Part shown: positions 26,474-36,767 of the stretch, in pieces
How positions within the stretch are numbered: position 1 is the first letter of the stretch
Layout of the letters: every line of letters begins with the position of its first letter
Assembly: GCA_002746415.1 (NCBI GenBank)
Contig: NVXD01000018.1
Coordinates: 124,001-188,000 of the forward strand
Origin: Flavobacteriaceae bacterium
GTDB taxonomy: Bacteria > Bacteroidota > Bacteroidia > Flavobacteriales > Flavobacteriaceae
Direction: 5' to 3'
Length of the DNA: 64,000 nt
Translations under genes and position numbers: made by a program
Notes under the pieces: model-generated
Told to the model about the DNA's origin: nothing
The model's database searches: none
What the model saw: only the letters and a program-made list of their open reading frames with translations

Positions 26474-26800
26474 CTATTTAAATAACGAACCCATTCCTGG
26501 AATATTGGGCATTCCCTCTTTGGCTACAGCCGCAAGTTCTGCTTCACTTATTTTGGTAGCAGTTGCAATTGCTTTGTTGATAGTCGATATTAAAAGATCC
26601 TCCAATTGCTCTTTGTCATTTAAAAGGGAATCGTCTATTGCGATAGACTTTATGGTTCTGTTTGCCGTTATGGTTACCGCAATTAAATCGTCGCTCGATT
26701 TTTCTTCAAGAAGAACTGTGTGTAAGCGCTGTTTTGTAGCTTCAACCTTTTCTTGGGTTTCTTTTAGTTTGCCCATCATTCCCATCATATCTCCGAACAT
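26474..26800 (-). CDS. YbaB/EbfC-family nucleoid-associated protein
   Basis: A 108-residue dimeric DNA-binding protein of the YbaB/EbfC family. It has the N-terminal [17 protein letters not shown] helix, the beta core [20 protein letters not shown] and a C-terminal helix ([14 protein letters not shown]). It probably affects nucleoid structure. No dnaX or recR is adjacent, unlike in many bacteria. Confidence 0.92.
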   Translation of the reverse strand: MFGDMMGMMGKLKETQEKVEATKQRLHTVLLEEKSSDDLIAVTITANRTIKSIAIDDSLLNDKEQLEDLLISTINKAIATATKISEAELAAVAKEGMPNIPGMGSLFK

Positions 26801-26908
26801 ATATATTTATTTTAAGAAGTTCTAACTCCAAAATTACTAATTTGCGCGAATTATTATCCATTTGATAAGAGATAATTATCTAATATTAAATCATATAATG
26901 CTTCTAAT

Positions 26909-29047
26909 ATGAGTCATTTAAAAATTAGTAAAATTGTTTTGTTAGTAAGTCTTATTTTTGCGCCCTCTTGTCAAAAACAAAAAAAGAATAAAATTGAAAT
27001 GAAAGAACCAATAGCACAAAAAAAGGCTAAAGAATTAGAGAAGCATGGTGATATTAGAGTGGATAATTACTATTGGTTAAATGATAGGGAAAACAGTGAA
27101 GTAATAACCTATTTAGAGCAAGAGAACGATTACTACGCAGAAAAGACGGCCCATACTAAAGATTTTCAAAGTTCACTTTTTGAAGAAATGAAATCTAGGA
27201 TTAAGGAAGATGACTCTTCTGTTCCCTACAAACATAATGGGTATTGGTACATTACTAGATATGAAGAAGGAAAAGAGTATCCAATTCATTCTAGAAGAAA
27301 AGGAGATTTGGAAGCTGCCGAAGAAATAATGTTCAATGGCAATGAAATGGCCGTAGGACATGAATATTTTAACTTAAGAGGTATCTCTATAAGTCCAGAT
27401 AATAAGTATGCATCTTTTGCCTTGGATACAGTTTCCAGAAGACAATATTACATTCAGATTAAAAATTTGGAAACAGGGGAGATTTATACGGATAAAATCG
27501 AAAATACAACAGGTAGTTCTGTTTGGGCCAATGATAATAAAACATTTTTTTATACTAAGAAGGATCCAACAACCCTAAGGTCGGATAAAATTTATAAGCA
27601 TAAGTTTGGAACTGATTCCAGTACTGATAAGATGATTTTCCATGAGGAGGATGAAACTTTTGGGACATTTGTGTACAAATCAAAATCCAAGAAATATATC
27701 ATTATGGGTTCCTATAGCACCCTTACAAGTGAGTATCAAATCCTTAAAGCGGATAGTCCTGATGAACCTTTTAAGATGTTTTCACCAAGGAAACGAGGAT
27801 TGGAATATTCAATTTACCACTACCAAGATGACTTTTATGTATTGACTAATAAAGATGGTGCCACCAACTTTAAGTTGATGAAGGTAAAAGAGGATAATAC
27901 TTCTTCAGAGCATTGGGAAGAATTTATTCGGCATAGAGATGATGTACTTTTGGAGGATATAGACATTTTTAAAGAGTATTATGTACTTTCTGAAAGAGAA
28001 AATGGGTTGAATAAGTTAAAAATAGTACGTTGGGATAATACGAATAGTTATCATCTACCATTTGATAATGAGACGTATACAGCCTATTCTTATGCCAATT
28101 TAGAATTTGATACACAAACTTTGCGATATGTGTACAATGCGATAACTACTCCGTATTCCATATTGGATTTTGATATGAAAACCAAAAAGAAGGAAATAAA
28201 AAAGGAGCAAGAAGTTTTGGGAGGTACATTTAATAAAGAGAACTACCGGTCACAAAGGGTTTGGGCAACTGCAAGGGATGGAGTGAAGATTCCAATGTCT
28301 ATCGTATACCATAAAGACACAAAATTAGACGGTACAAGTCCATTATTACAATATGCTTATGGCTCCTATGGTAGTACTACAGATCCTTATTTTTCCACCT
28401 CAAGGTTAAGTCTTTTGGACAGAGGGTTTGTTTTTGCCATTTCACATGTTAGAGGAGGAGAGTATTTAGGAAGAAAGTGGTATGAAGATGGTAAGCTCCT
28501 TAAAAAGAAAAATACATTTACAGATTTTATTGATTGCTCTTCATATTTAATAGAGAACAACTTTACCAGTGCCAATCATTTATATGCATATGGAGGCTCA
28601 GCTGGTGGGCTATTAATGGGCGCTATCGTAAATATGGCTCCAGAGCTGTATAATGGTGTTATAGCCGCAGTTCCATTTGTAGATGTTATTACAACCATGC
28701 TGGATGATTCCATTCCCTTAACCACAGGAGAGTATGATGAGTGGGGAAATCCTAATGATAAAGCATACTATGATTATATAAAAACGTATTCTCCTTATGA
28801 TAATGTTGTGGCACAAGATTACCCTAACCTATATGTAACCACTGGACTTCATGATTCACAGGTACAATATTTTGAACCTGCAAAATGGGTGGCCAAATTG
28901 CGAGATACAAAGACAGATGGTAATTTATTGTTGTTTGACATCAACATGGATACTGGTCATGGTGGAGCTTCTGGCCGTTTTGAAGCACTAAAAGAAACTG
29001 CTAAAGATTATTCCTTTTTACTGGATTTAGAAGGCAAAATACGGTAG
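26909..29047 (+). CDS. S9A prolyl oligopeptidase-family lipoprotein (oligopeptidase B-like)
   Basis: A 712-residue serine peptidase. A type II signal sequence (LIFAPSC, Cys about residue 23) implies a lipoprotein. A beta-propeller covers about residues 40-440 and the alpha/beta hydrolase domain follows. Catalytic Ser lies in [10 protein letters not shown] and His in DTGHGG. The DYYWLNDR stretch near the N-terminus is typical of oligopeptidase B / PtrB. It is predicted to cleave short peptides after basic residues in the periplasm or at the surface. Confidence 0.92.
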   Translation: MSHLKISKIVLLVSLIFAPSCQKQKKNKIEMKEPIAQKKAKELEKHGDIRVDNYYWLNDRENSEVITYLEQENDYYAEKTAHTKDFQSSLFEEMKSRIKEDDSSVPYKHNGYWYITRYEEGKEYPIHSRRKGDLEAAEEIMFNGNEMAVGHEYFNLRGISISPDNKYASFALDTVSRRQYYIQIKNLETGEIYTDKIENTTGSSVWANDNKTFFYTKKDPTTLRSDKIYKHKFGTDSSTDKMIFHEEDETFGTFVYKSKSKKYIIMGSYSTLTSEYQILKADSPDEPFKMFSPRKRGLEYSIYHYQDDFYVLTNKDGATNFKLMKVKEDNTSSEHWEEFIRHRDDVLLEDIDIFKEYYVLSERENGLNKLKIVRWDNTNSYHLPFDNETYTAYSYANLEFDTQTLRYVYNAITTPYSILDFDMKTKKKEIKKEQEVLGGTFNKENYRSQRVWATARDGVKIPMSIVYHKDTKLDGTSPLLQYAYGSYGSTTDPYFSTSRLSLLDRGFVFAISHVRGGEYLGRKWYEDGKLLKKKNTFTDFIDCSSYLIENNFTSANHLYAYGGSAGGLLMGAIVNMAPELYNGVIAAVPFVDVITTMLDDSIPLTTGEYDEWGNPNDKAYYDYIKTYSPYDNVVAQDYPNLYVTTGLHDSQVQYFEPAKWVAKLRDTKTDGNLLLFDINMDTGHGGASGRFEALKETAKDYSFLLDLEGKIR

Positions 29048-29062
29048 TTCAAAAAAAAATCT

Positions 29063-29070
29063 TAATTTTG
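29063..29070 (+). promoter_or_regulatory. Candidate -7 box TAATTTTG
   Basis: TAATTTTG matches TAnnTTTG and lies 66 bases before the cysteine-synthase-like gene. No strong -33 TTG is present. Confidence 0.4.
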
Positions 29071-29135
29071 ACGCTGGAATATATATTTCTATTTCCTATA
29101 TTAGAAGTTATATTCCCCTAACTAGACACCATTTT

Positions 29136-30176
29136 ATGGCATCCAAAATAAACGCTCATAATAACCTCCTATCACTAATAGGCAATACCCCATTAATCAA
29201 GTTAAATAAAATGACCTCCTCATTTGTAGGTAATTTTTATGCAAAATTTGAGGCTTTTAACCCTGGGCATTCCTCTAAGGATAGAGTGGCTGCTTATATT
29301 ATTGAAGAGGCAGAACGCAAAGGCATTTTAAAAGAAGGCAGTACCATTATAGAAACTACTTCTGGGAATACTGGTTTTAGCATAGCCATGGTAAGCATTA
29401 TTAAAGGTTATGATTGTATTCTGGCCGTTAGTTCTAAATCTTCCCAAGATAAAATTGATATGTTGCGTGCTATGGGTGCAAAGGTATATGTATGCCCTGC
29501 ACATGTGAGTGCAGATGATCCACGATCATATTATCAGGTTGCAAAGCGACTACATGAAGAAACAAAAGGCTCCATTTATATCAACCAATATTTTAATGAG
29601 TTGAATATGGAAGCCCATTATAAAACTACAGGACCAGAAATTTGGGAACAGACCAATGGGAATATTACTCATTTGGTTGCTTGTAGTGGTACAGGAGGAA
29701 CCATTTCTGGAACTTCAAGATATTTAAAAGAGCAAAATCCTAATGTAAAAGTAATCGGAGTAGATGCTTTTGGTTCGGTTTTAAAGAAATATCATGAGAC
29801 AAGGGAGTTTGATGCTGAAGAAATTTACCCATATCGTATTGAAGGTTTAGGAAAGAACCTAATTCCTGGAGCTACTGATTTTGATGCAATAGATGAGTTC
29901 ATAAAAGTAACTGATGAAGAAAGTGCGCATACAGCAAGGGAAATTGCAAAAAGTGAAGGAATGTTTGTTGGTTACACAAGTGGTGCGGCCATGCAAGCTT
30001 TAAAACAACTAAGCGCTGATGGAAAATTTGATAAGAATAGCAATGTTGTTGTAATTTTCCCTGATCATGGTTCAAGATACATGAGCAAGGTCTTTAGTGA
30101 TGAGTGGATGAACAACCAAGGCTTTTTTGATAGTAAAAATGTTGAAGAAGTACAACAAATACAGTTTGTAAAATAA
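29136..30176 (+). CDS. Cysteine synthase-family PLP enzyme, possible cysteate synthase
   Basis: A 346-residue fold-type II PLP enzyme. The PLP lysine lies in [11 protein letters not shown], the phosphate loop in TTSGNTGFS, and a second Gly-rich loop in [10 protein letters not shown]. Sequence alone would allow cysteine synthase or cystathionine beta-synthase. However, the next gene is an SPT-like acyltransferase, the pairing expected for sulfonolipid (capnine) synthesis in Bacteroidota. In that pathway cysteate is made by beta-replacement with sulfite. I therefore infer cysteate synthase with moderate confidence. Confidence 0.75.
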   Translation: MASKINAHNNLLSLIGNTPLIKLNKMTSSFVGNFYAKFEAFNPGHSSKDRVAAYIIEEAERKGILKEGSTIIETTSGNTGFSIAMVSIIKGYDCILAVSSKSSQDKIDMLRAMGAKVYVCPAHVSADDPRSYYQVAKRLHEETKGSIYINQYFNELNMEAHYKTTGPEIWEQTNGNITHLVACSGTGGTISGTSRYLKEQNPNVKVIGVDAFGSVLKKYHETREFDAEEIYPYRIEGLGKNLIPGATDFDAIDEFIKVTDEESAHTAREIAKSEGMFVGYTSGAAMQALKQLSADGKFDKNSNVVVIFPDHGSRYMSKVFSDEWMNNQGFFDSKNVEEVQQIQFVK

Positions 30177-30266
30177 TACACAAATTAGATGTGTTTAGGC
30201 GATGATCTTTTGGGTTATTGCTTTTTTTTTGAGCGAATATTTTTATGAATGCTTATTAAAAATCTA

Positions 30267-30274
30267 TATTTTTG
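30267..30274 (+). promoter_or_regulatory. Candidate -7 box TATTTTTG
   Basis: TATTTTTG followed by CGG matches the TAnnTTTG box and lies 23 bases before the SPT-like gene. It suggests that gene has its own promoter despite its close upstream neighbour. Confidence 0.5.
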
Positions 30275-30297
30275 CGGTTAAACCAATTAGTGGCTAG

Positions 30298-31557
30298 ATG
30301 AGAGATTTATTTGAGAGGATTATAGAGAATATAGGACCATTGGGAAAATGGGCCTCCCAGGCAGAAGGATATTTTGTTTTTCCAAAATTGGAAGGACCCA
30401 TTTCCAATAGAATGAAATTTCAAGGAAAGGAAGTTATTACTTGGAGCATCAATGACTATCTGGGACTTGGCAGTATGGCTGAAGTTAGGAAAGTGGATGG
30501 TGAAGTGGCAACAGAGTATGGAGCAGCCTACCCCATGGGAGCCAGAATGATGAGTGGTCATACAGGTTTTCATGAACAATTAGAACAGGAACTGGCTTCT
30601 TTTGTTAACAAAGAATCTGCTTATTTATTGAACTTTGGTTATCAAGGAATGGTATCTGCCATAGATGCCTTGGTTTCTAAAAACGACATTATCGTCTATG
30701 ATGTGGATTCACATGCATGTATCATTGATGGGGTTCGATTGCATATGGGCAAGCGTTTTACGTTTATGCACAATGACATGGAGAGTTTGGAAAAAAACTT
30801 GGGACGAGCAACAAAAATGGCAGAACAAACTGGAGGAGGTATTTTAGTTATTTCCGAAGGGGTCTTTGGAATGCGTGGAGAGCAAGGGAAATTAAAGGAA
30901 ATAGTAGCTTTAAAAGAAAAGTTCAACTTTAGGTTGTTTGTAGACGATGCCCACGGCTTTGGAACTTTGGGAAAAACAGGAGCAGGAGCAGGAGAAGAGC
31001 AAGGAATACAAGATGGTATTGATGTATATTTCGCCACTTTCGCAAAATCTATGGCCGGTATAGGTGCATTTTTGGCTGCCGATAAGCCAATTATTGATTA
31101 TTTGAAATATAACCTTCGGTCTCAAATGTTTGCTAAATCTTTGCCTATGATTTACGTAAAAGGAGCGTTGAAAAGGTTGGATATGCTGCGTACCATGCCA
31201 GAACTTAGGTCTAAATTATGGGAAAATGTCAATGCTCTACAAAATGGCCTTAAAGAAAAAGGTTTTGATATTGGAGCAACAACAAGCTGTGTTACCCCTG
31301 TTTATTTAAAGGGTAGTATCCCTGAGGCAATGGCTCTTGTGAAGGATTTGCGTGAAAACTATGGTATCTTTTGTTCTATAGTAGTTTATCCAGTAGTGCC
31401 TAAAGGATTGATTTTATTACGATTGATTCCTACCGCAACCCATACTTTAGAAGATGTGTCCATAACATTAGATGCTTTCTCAGCAATAAGAGATAGATTG
31501 GAGAATGGCACGTATAAAAGATTGTCAGCAGCTGTTACAGCGGCAATGGGAGAATAA
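30298..31557 (+). CDS. Alpha-oxoamine synthase (serine palmitoyltransferase-like), probable cysteate fatty acyltransferase
   Basis: A 419-residue fold-type I PLP enzyme of the SPT/KBL/AONS family, which joins an amino acid to an acyl thioester with loss of CO2. DDAHGFG (PLP ring contact) and TFAKSMAGIGAF (PLP lysine) are visible. The YGAAYPMGARMMSGHTGFH stretch is the usual family segment. Beside a cysteine-synthase-like gene in a flavobacterium it is best read as the cysteate-fatty acyltransferase forming 3-ketocapnine. Serine palmitoyltransferase (sphingolipids) is the alternative. Confidence 0.8.
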   Translation: MRDLFERIIENIGPLGKWASQAEGYFVFPKLEGPISNRMKFQGKEVITWSINDYLGLGSMAEVRKVDGEVATEYGAAYPMGARMMSGHTGFHEQLEQELASFVNKESAYLLNFGYQGMVSAIDALVSKNDIIVYDVDSHACIIDGVRLHMGKRFTFMHNDMESLEKNLGRATKMAEQTGGGILVISEGVFGMRGEQGKLKEIVALKEKFNFRLFVDDAHGFGTLGKTGAGAGEEQGIQDGIDVYFATFAKSMAGIGAFLAADKPIIDYLKYNLRSQMFAKSLPMIYVKGALKRLDMLRTMPELRSKLWENVNALQNGLKEKGFDIGATTSCVTPVYLKGSIPEAMALVKDLRENYGIFCSIVVYPVVPKGLILLRLIPTATHTLEDVSITLDAFSAIRDRLENGTYKRLSAAVTAAMGE

Positions 31558-31583
31558 AAAAACTTAAAGTTTTATATAATTTA

Positions 31584-31623
31584 AAAACCAAATTCTTAGC
31601 CAAACTGGTAAGAATTTGGTTTT
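31584..31623. terminator. Bidirectional rho-independent terminator
   Basis: A 15-bp perfect stem, AAAACCAAATTCTTA / TAAGAATTTGGTTTT, with a ten-base loop. It lies between the convergent SPT-like and GNAT-like genes. Confidence 0.92.
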
Positions 31624-31630
31624 CCTATTT

Positions 31631-32755
31631 TTAGGAGACCAGCTCTTTTCTATACGTTCTTCTTCGTTTGTGTACCACAGGATCAAAATGTTTCCAAAGT
31701 TGTTTAATAGCAAGATTATCCTCTAATTCTGGTGTTCTTATACAATTTATGATTCCATTTTGTCTAAACGTATTGTAGTATTCATTGAAGATAATGGCGG
31801 TAATCCCTTTGTTTTGATAATCTGGATGCACTCCTATAAGGTAAAAAATAATATCCTTACTCTGTTTCTTGGCCTTTAGCATATGAAAGATGCCAAACGG
31901 AAATAATTTACCCTTTGATTTTTGAAGAGCCTTTGAAAAGGAAGGCATTACTATAGAAAAGGCAATAAGTTTATCGTTCTTATCAACAACAAATTTAATG
32001 TATTCTGGGTTGATAAAACTGATGTATTTTTTCTTGAAATATTCCTTTTGAATATCGTTAATAGGGACAAAAGAGGAGAGCGAAGCATATGAGGCATTAA
32101 AAAGATCAAACATTTCATTTGCCATGGGTAAGATGTCCGAAGTTTTAGTGAAATTGAGTTCTTTAAGGCCATATCTTTTTTTTATCAAAAAATTCAACCT
32201 TTCAAAGAACTCAGGTTTTACATTGGAAAAAGGAAACCTGTTTTCCATATATTCCTTTTCTTTGACAAACCCAAGTCGTTCAAAATGAGCTGCATAATAC
32301 GGGTGGTTGTACCAGGTGATCATAGTGCCAATATGGTCAAAGCCTTCAATAAGAACACCGACTTTATCCAAATTAGAAAACCCCACAGGACCTTCCATAA
32401 ACTCCAATTGGTGTTGTTTTCCTATTTCTTCCACTTTTGCCAAAAGCGTTTCGGTTACGGCTACGTCATCAATAAAATCAAACCAACCAAACCTCATTTT
32501 TTTTACTTCTTGCTGGGTGGTTTCTATTCGGTTGATAATAGCAGCTAGCCTGCCAACAATTTTATCGCCTTTATATGCCAATAAGAACCAGGCATCTGCA
32601 TCTTTAAAAATAGGGTTTTTGGACTTGTCAAAAGTATCCAGTTCATCTTTTATGATAGGAGGCACCCAGTATGGAGAGTCCTTATATATGGAAAATGGAA
32701 ACTGGACAAATTTCTTTAAATCAGATTTTGTCTTAGCTTCTTTAATAGTGATCAT
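31631..32755 (-). CDS. GNAT-fold acyltransferase-like protein
   Basis: A 374-residue cytoplasmic protein. The C-terminal part shows a GNAT acetyl-CoA-type motif (FYLIGVHPDYQNKGITAIIF near residue 300). The N-terminal half (SIYKDSPYWVPPIIKDELDTFD) resembles large GNAT-like proteins seen beside lipid or sphingolipid genes in Bacteroidota. It is convergent with the SPT-like gene, so it is not in the same transcript. N-acylation of an amino lipid is a speculative role. Activity is not proven by sequence. Confidence 0.65.
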   Translation of the reverse strand: MITIKEAKTKSDLKKFVQFPFSIYKDSPYWVPPIIKDELDTFDKSKNPIFKDADAWFLLAYKGDKIVGRLAAIINRIETTQQEVKKMRFGWFDFIDDVAVTETLLAKVEEIGKQHQLEFMEGPVGFSNLDKVGVLIEGFDHIGTMITWYNHPYYAAHFERLGFVKEKEYMENRFPFSNVKPEFFERLNFLIKKRYGLKELNFTKTSDILPMANEMFDLFNASYASLSSFVPINDIQKEYFKKKYISFINPEYIKFVVDKNDKLIAFSIVMPSFSKALQKSKGKLFPFGIFHMLKAKKQSKDIIFYLIGVHPDYQNKGITAIIFNEYYNTFRQNGIINCIRTPELEDNLAIKQLWKHFDPVVHKRRRTYRKELVS

Positions 32756-32935
32756 AGGATTAATTTTCTATGACCAATATTAACACTATTAATTTAGAGG
32801 AAAAAGGGAATAGCCAAAAGTTATAATACAATTTGACCTAAGGGAAAATGGATTGGGAAATAGCAAAAAGCAAAAGAAGGAATAGTACAGCTTTAATTTT
32901 TAAATTGGAGATTTTTTGAATTAACAACTGTCAGG

Positions 32936-33937
32936 TTAAAAATCAATCACCCCATTATCGGAGGGTTTCTTTTTTTTGCCTTTCTTTCTATTCTTTTTCT
33001 TGATTTTCTTTTTCTTCATGCTATTTTTCTTGATTGGACTACCATTCTCACCAGCTTTTTGATCCTGTATAGGGACAAGTTTATCTTTATGAAAATCAAA
33101 CCGATAAGAAGCACCCATAGTTGCATAAAACTGTGAAGGGGTGTGTTTAAAACTAGCCCCAAAATTAATATCAGCTTGGAGACGGTCATTGAACAAATGC
33201 GCAATACCAGTTCTGAGAAGTATATCGGCGTAGCGATCACTTTTAATACCTTGATTTTCAATGAATACACTCCATTTAGGATTCTTAAGACCACGGGTAA
33301 TGGAAACGATATAGCTCATTTCTGGAAAATCAGTTCCAATACGATCATAAATTATATTGGTAATCAGTACAAATTTTGGTGACAATCTACTCTGGGTGGC
33401 TAGCATTCCTCTATAAGAAATTGTTGGGTCTTCTGGGTAAAACGGATTGTCACCTAGATTAAAATTGGCACCCCCGTATAAGGAAACGGCAGGAATAAGA
33501 TTTTTAAGCTGAAATACATTGTTGGCTCTCCAACTTAATAGATTGGGTTTGTTTTTTTCAGGATCTTTAAATGGGTCATAGATTAGATACTTTAATCCGG
33601 CACGGTGTTTTGTAAAATTTACGTTAGTAATTTCTTCTTCTAGACTAGCGTAGCTCTTCTTCTCACTTAAATAAGTGCCCTCCCAAGAGATTTCCAATTC
33701 TTCAAAAAGAAGACCGTATCTAACGACTAATTCGCCCCCTAGGCGATTAGCAGTTGTTAGCAAATCACGGTGTTCTTGCTTTTCGTATACTATACCAAAT
33801 TCGGTTTGCAAAACGTTTTTTCCAACGGCATAAGCACTCACAGATTGTCCTGGTCTATTAGAATTTATAACATCAGTATATTGTGAAACCGTTAAAAGTG
33901 GAAGTAAAAAAAGAAGATATACTAGTTTTTTTTTCAT
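32936..33937 (-). CDS. Outer-membrane beta-barrel 'transporter' (MetA-like) with Lys-rich tail
   Basis: A 333-residue exported protein: signal peptide (1-18, ending LLTVSQ), a repetitive amphipathic beta region of about 270 residues resembling the outer-membrane family annotated 'MetA-pathway of phenol degradation', then a hydrophilic tail dominated by Lys (about 20 of the last 36 residues). The cargo is unknown. The family name comes from distant homologues and should not be read as phenol catabolism. The intergenic region 32756-32935 before the next gene on the right shows nothing clear. Confidence 0.72.
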   Translation of the reverse strand: MKKKLVYLLFLLPLLTVSQYTDVINSNRPGQSVSAYAVGKNVLQTEFGIVYEKQEHRDLLTTANRLGGELVVRYGLLFEELEISWEGTYLSEKKSYASLEEEITNVNFTKHRAGLKYLIYDPFKDPEKNKPNLLSWRANNVFQLKNLIPAVSLYGGANFNLGDNPFYPEDPTISYRGMLATQSRLSPKFVLITNIIYDRIGTDFPEMSYIVSITRGLKNPKWSVFIENQGIKSDRYADILLRTGIAHLFNDRLQADINFGASFKHTPSQFYATMGASYRFDFHKDKLVPIQDQKAGENGSPIKKNSMKKKKIKKKNRKKGKKKKPSDNGVIDF

Positions 33938-33992
33938 TTTTAAAAAGCTAAAAAATAGCCTTTAGGCTACTATTTATTATTATTTTAAGACT

Positions 33993-34021
33993 TTTGTGTT
34001 CGTAATACAGCCCTAGATTTG
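33993..34021 (+). promoter_or_regulatory. Bacteroidota-type promoter (TTTG-N17-TAGATTTG)
   Basis: TTTG at 33993-33996 and TAGATTTG at 34014-34021 have a 17-base spacer. The ATG of the small membrane gene follows 26 bases later. This is the likely promoter of the four-gene operon up to 39492. Confidence 0.65.
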
Positions 34022-34047
34022 TATTTTTATACTAAATATTTAAACAC

Positions 34048-34311
34048 ATGGTTTTACTAAAAACGCTTTTAATACTACTCTTAGTATATTACCTGTTTAA
34101 AATGGTTATTAGAATGTTGGCTCCAAAATTATTTAGCTATGCCGCTAAAAAAACCGAGGAACATTTTAAAGAAAATTTTGAGCAGTTTACCAATAAAAAC
34201 AAAGCTCCAGAAACAAAAGTAGGAGATACAACTGTCGATAAAAATTCAACTAGGAAAAGTAACACTTCAAAAAAAGTTGGAGATTATATAGATTTTGAAG
34301 AAATTGATTGA
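34048..34311 (+). CDS. DUF4834-like small membrane protein
   Basis: An 87-residue protein with one N-terminal transmembrane helix (about 3-25) and a charged, probably disordered cytoplasmic tail ending DYIDFEEID. It resembles the DUF4834 family found in Flavobacteriia next to YfhO-type genes. It is the first gene of an apparent operon, 20 bases before yfhO. Function is unknown. Confidence 0.75.
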   Translation: MVLLKTLLILLLVYYLFKMVIRMLAPKLFSYAAKKTEEHFKENFEQFTNKNKAPETKVGDTTVDKNSTRKSNTSKKVGDYIDFEEID

Positions 34312-34331
34312 TATTAGCGTAAAATCAAAAA

Positions 34332-36767
34332 ATGAAACCTGGCTTTAAAGCTCTTTTTACACATTTTTTTGTTGTTGTGTTTTTCATTGTAGCCGCTCTG
34401 ACTTATTTCCACCCTGTACTTCAAGGGAAAGTTATTCTACAGTCTGATATTGTTCAGTATAATGGAATGGCCAAGGAGCAGACCGATTTTAAAAAGAACA
34501 CCGGTGAAGAGCCATATTGGACCAATAGTGCATTTGGCGGCATGCCTACTTATCAATTAGGGGCCAATTACCCTCATAATTATGTAAAAAAGCTGGACAA
34601 ACTTATTCGGTTTTTACCACGACCAGCAGATTATCTCTTTCTTTATTTTATAGGGTTTTATATTTTGCTTTGTTGCTTAAAAGTAGATTTTAGACTGGCA
34701 ATATTGGGCGCTTTGGCTTTTGGTTTTTCCACCTATATGATTATCATTATTGGGGTCGGACATAATTCCAAAGCACATGCGCTTGGATATATGCCGATGC
34801 TTTTAGGAGGAATTCTGCTCGTTTTTCAAAAGAAATATATAAAGGGGTTTATACTCACGGCTATTGCCATGGCATTGGAAATTGTTGCCAACCATTACCA
34901 AATGACCTATTATTTTATGTTATTGGTACTAATATTGGGTGTGGTCTATTTTATCTACGCTATTAAAAACAAGGAGTACAAACATTTTTTTGTTTCTGTA
35001 GGAATTTTGCTGGTTGCCGTTGTATTGGGGATAGGTACAAATGCCACAGGTTTGTTAGCGACTAAAGAATATGCAGATTGGAGTACTAGAGGGAAAACAG
35101 AGTTGACCATAAACCCAGATGGTACCACCAAAGAGAATACACAAGGATTAAGTAGAGAATACATTACTCATTATAGCTATGGGGTAACAGAGTCTTTAAA
35201 TTTATTTGTCCCCAGATTGTTTGGGGGTAGTAATCAAGAAAATTTGGGTAAAGATTCCAAGGCTTATGATTATCTAGTAAGACAAGGCTTATCAAGAACA
35301 AAGGCATTAGAATTTTCTAGCGATATGCGCCTTTTATATTGGGGTGACCAACCAGGGACTTCTGCGCCTGCCTATATTGGAGCGGTAATTTTCTTCCTGT
35401 TTGTATTAGGATTGTTTATGGTAAGGGGAAAAACCAAATGGTGGCTTCTTGGAGGGGTACTAATGTCCCTCTTATTATCATGGGGAAAGAACTTTAGTCT
35501 GCTTACGGATTTTATGATAGATTACTTTCCACTATATGATAAGTTTAGAGCGGTATCTTCCATACAGACTATTTTGGAACTCTGTGCTCCAATTTTGGGA
35601 ATTTTGGCATTGGTGAAATTGTTTAAACCAGAAATTCCTAAAAAGAAGAAATTTAATTCCTTAAAAATAAGCTTCATTATTGTAGCAGGCATAGGTATTG
35701 CACTATTGGCTTTAAAAGGAATGTTCGATTTTGTAGGATTGAACGATGAAACATATAGAGGGTATTATGGAGATGAATTAATGTCCATGATACAAAGGGA
35801 TAGGGAAACAGTATATACCAGTGACACCATACGCTCTTTAATTTTTGTGTTGTTGGCGGCAGTGGTCATTTGGCTATTCCTCAAAGAAAGAATTAATAAA
35901 AACATAGCTATAATAGGACTGGGATTTTTAATGCTGGTTGATTTGGTAGGCATAGATCTACGCTATGTGACCGAGGAAGATTTTGTTAGGAAAAGACGTA
36001 TGTCTGAACCTTTTCAAATCACAGCAGTTGATAAACAAATACAGCAAGACACGTCTAATTATAGGGTATTTGACCCGTCAGAAGGGTTTCAGGCAAGAAC
36101 GGCTTATTTTCATCAGTCCATTAGTGGATACCATGCTGCGAAGCCAAGAGGTATGGAAGATCTCTTTGATTTTTATGTGTACCGAAATAATATTGGTGTC
36201 TTGAGTATGTTGAATGTTAAGTATATCATTCAGCAAGATGAAGAGGGTAAGTCCTACGCCACATTAAATCCAAATGCAAGCGGTAATGCTTGGTTTGTTA
36301 GGAAATTGAACGAGGTAAAAAGTGCTGATGAAGAAATTTTAGCCTTGGAAAGTTTGGATGTGAAAAATAGTGCGGTTGTAAACACAAAGGCATTTCCTGA
36401 TGTGCGCCGATTCGATTTTCAAGTCGATTCCACAGCGACCATTAAATTAATGGATTATAGGCCAAATCATCTTACCTATAGTGCTACAAATCTAAATGCT
36501 GGTGTAGCGGTATTTTCAGAGATGTATTATGCCCATGGATGGAATGCTTATGTTGATGGTGAAATAAAGCCACATTTTAAAGTCAACCATGTATTACGTG
36601 CATTGCGCATACCAGAAGGGCAACATACCATTGAATTTAAGTTTGAACCCAAAGTAGTGGAAACAGGAAGCAAGATTGCGCTGGCAAGTTCTGTTGTATT
36701 AGGGTTAATCATTATGGGCGGATTAGGATTTTCTATATGGCGCCCTCGTAAGAAAGAGCTAGCATAA
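34332..36767 (+). CDS. YfhO-family polytopic membrane protein
   Basis: An 811-residue protein with about 12-14 transmembrane helices in the first 550 residues, one near the C-terminus (about 780-800) and a soluble beta-rich extracytoplasmic domain between. This matches the bacterial YfhO family, a GT-C-like glycosyltransferase relative that modifies surface polymers such as lipoteichoic acid in Firmicutes. The role in Bacteroidota is unknown. It overlaps the following GT4 gene by one base (TAATG), so the two are co-translated. Confidence 0.88.
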   Translation: MKPGFKALFTHFFVVVFFIVAALTYFHPVLQGKVILQSDIVQYNGMAKEQTDFKKNTGEEPYWTNSAFGGMPTYQLGANYPHNYVKKLDKLIRFLPRPADYLFLYFIGFYILLCCLKVDFRLAILGALAFGFSTYMIIIIGVGHNSKAHALGYMPMLLGGILLVFQKKYIKGFILTAIAMALEIVANHYQMTYYFMLLVLILGVVYFIYAIKNKEYKHFFVSVGILLVAVVLGIGTNATGLLATKEYADWSTRGKTELTINPDGTTKENTQGLSREYITHYSYGVTESLNLFVPRLFGGSNQENLGKDSKAYDYLVRQGLSRTKALEFSSDMRLLYWGDQPGTSAPAYIGAVIFFLFVLGLFMVRGKTKWWLLGGVLMSLLLSWGKNFSLLTDFMIDYFPLYDKFRAVSSIQTILELCAPILGILALVKLFKPEIPKKKKFNSLKISFIIVAGIGIALLALKGMFDFVGLNDETYRGYYGDELMSMIQRDRETVYTSDTIRSLIFVLLAAVVIWLFLKERINKNIAIIGLGFLMLVDLVGIDLRYVTEEDFVRKRRMSEPFQITAVDKQIQQDTSNYRVFDPSEGFQARTAYFHQSISGYHAAKPRGMEDLFDFYVYRNNIGVLSMLNVKYIIQQDEEGKSYATLNPNASGNAWFVRKLNEVKSADEEILALESLDVKNSAVVNTKAFPDVRRFDFQVDSTATIKLMDYRPNHLTYSATNLNAGVAVFSEMYYAHGWNAYVDGEIKPHFKVNHVLRALRIPEGQHTIEFKFEPKVVETGSKIALASSVVLGLIIMGGLGFSIWRPRKKELA

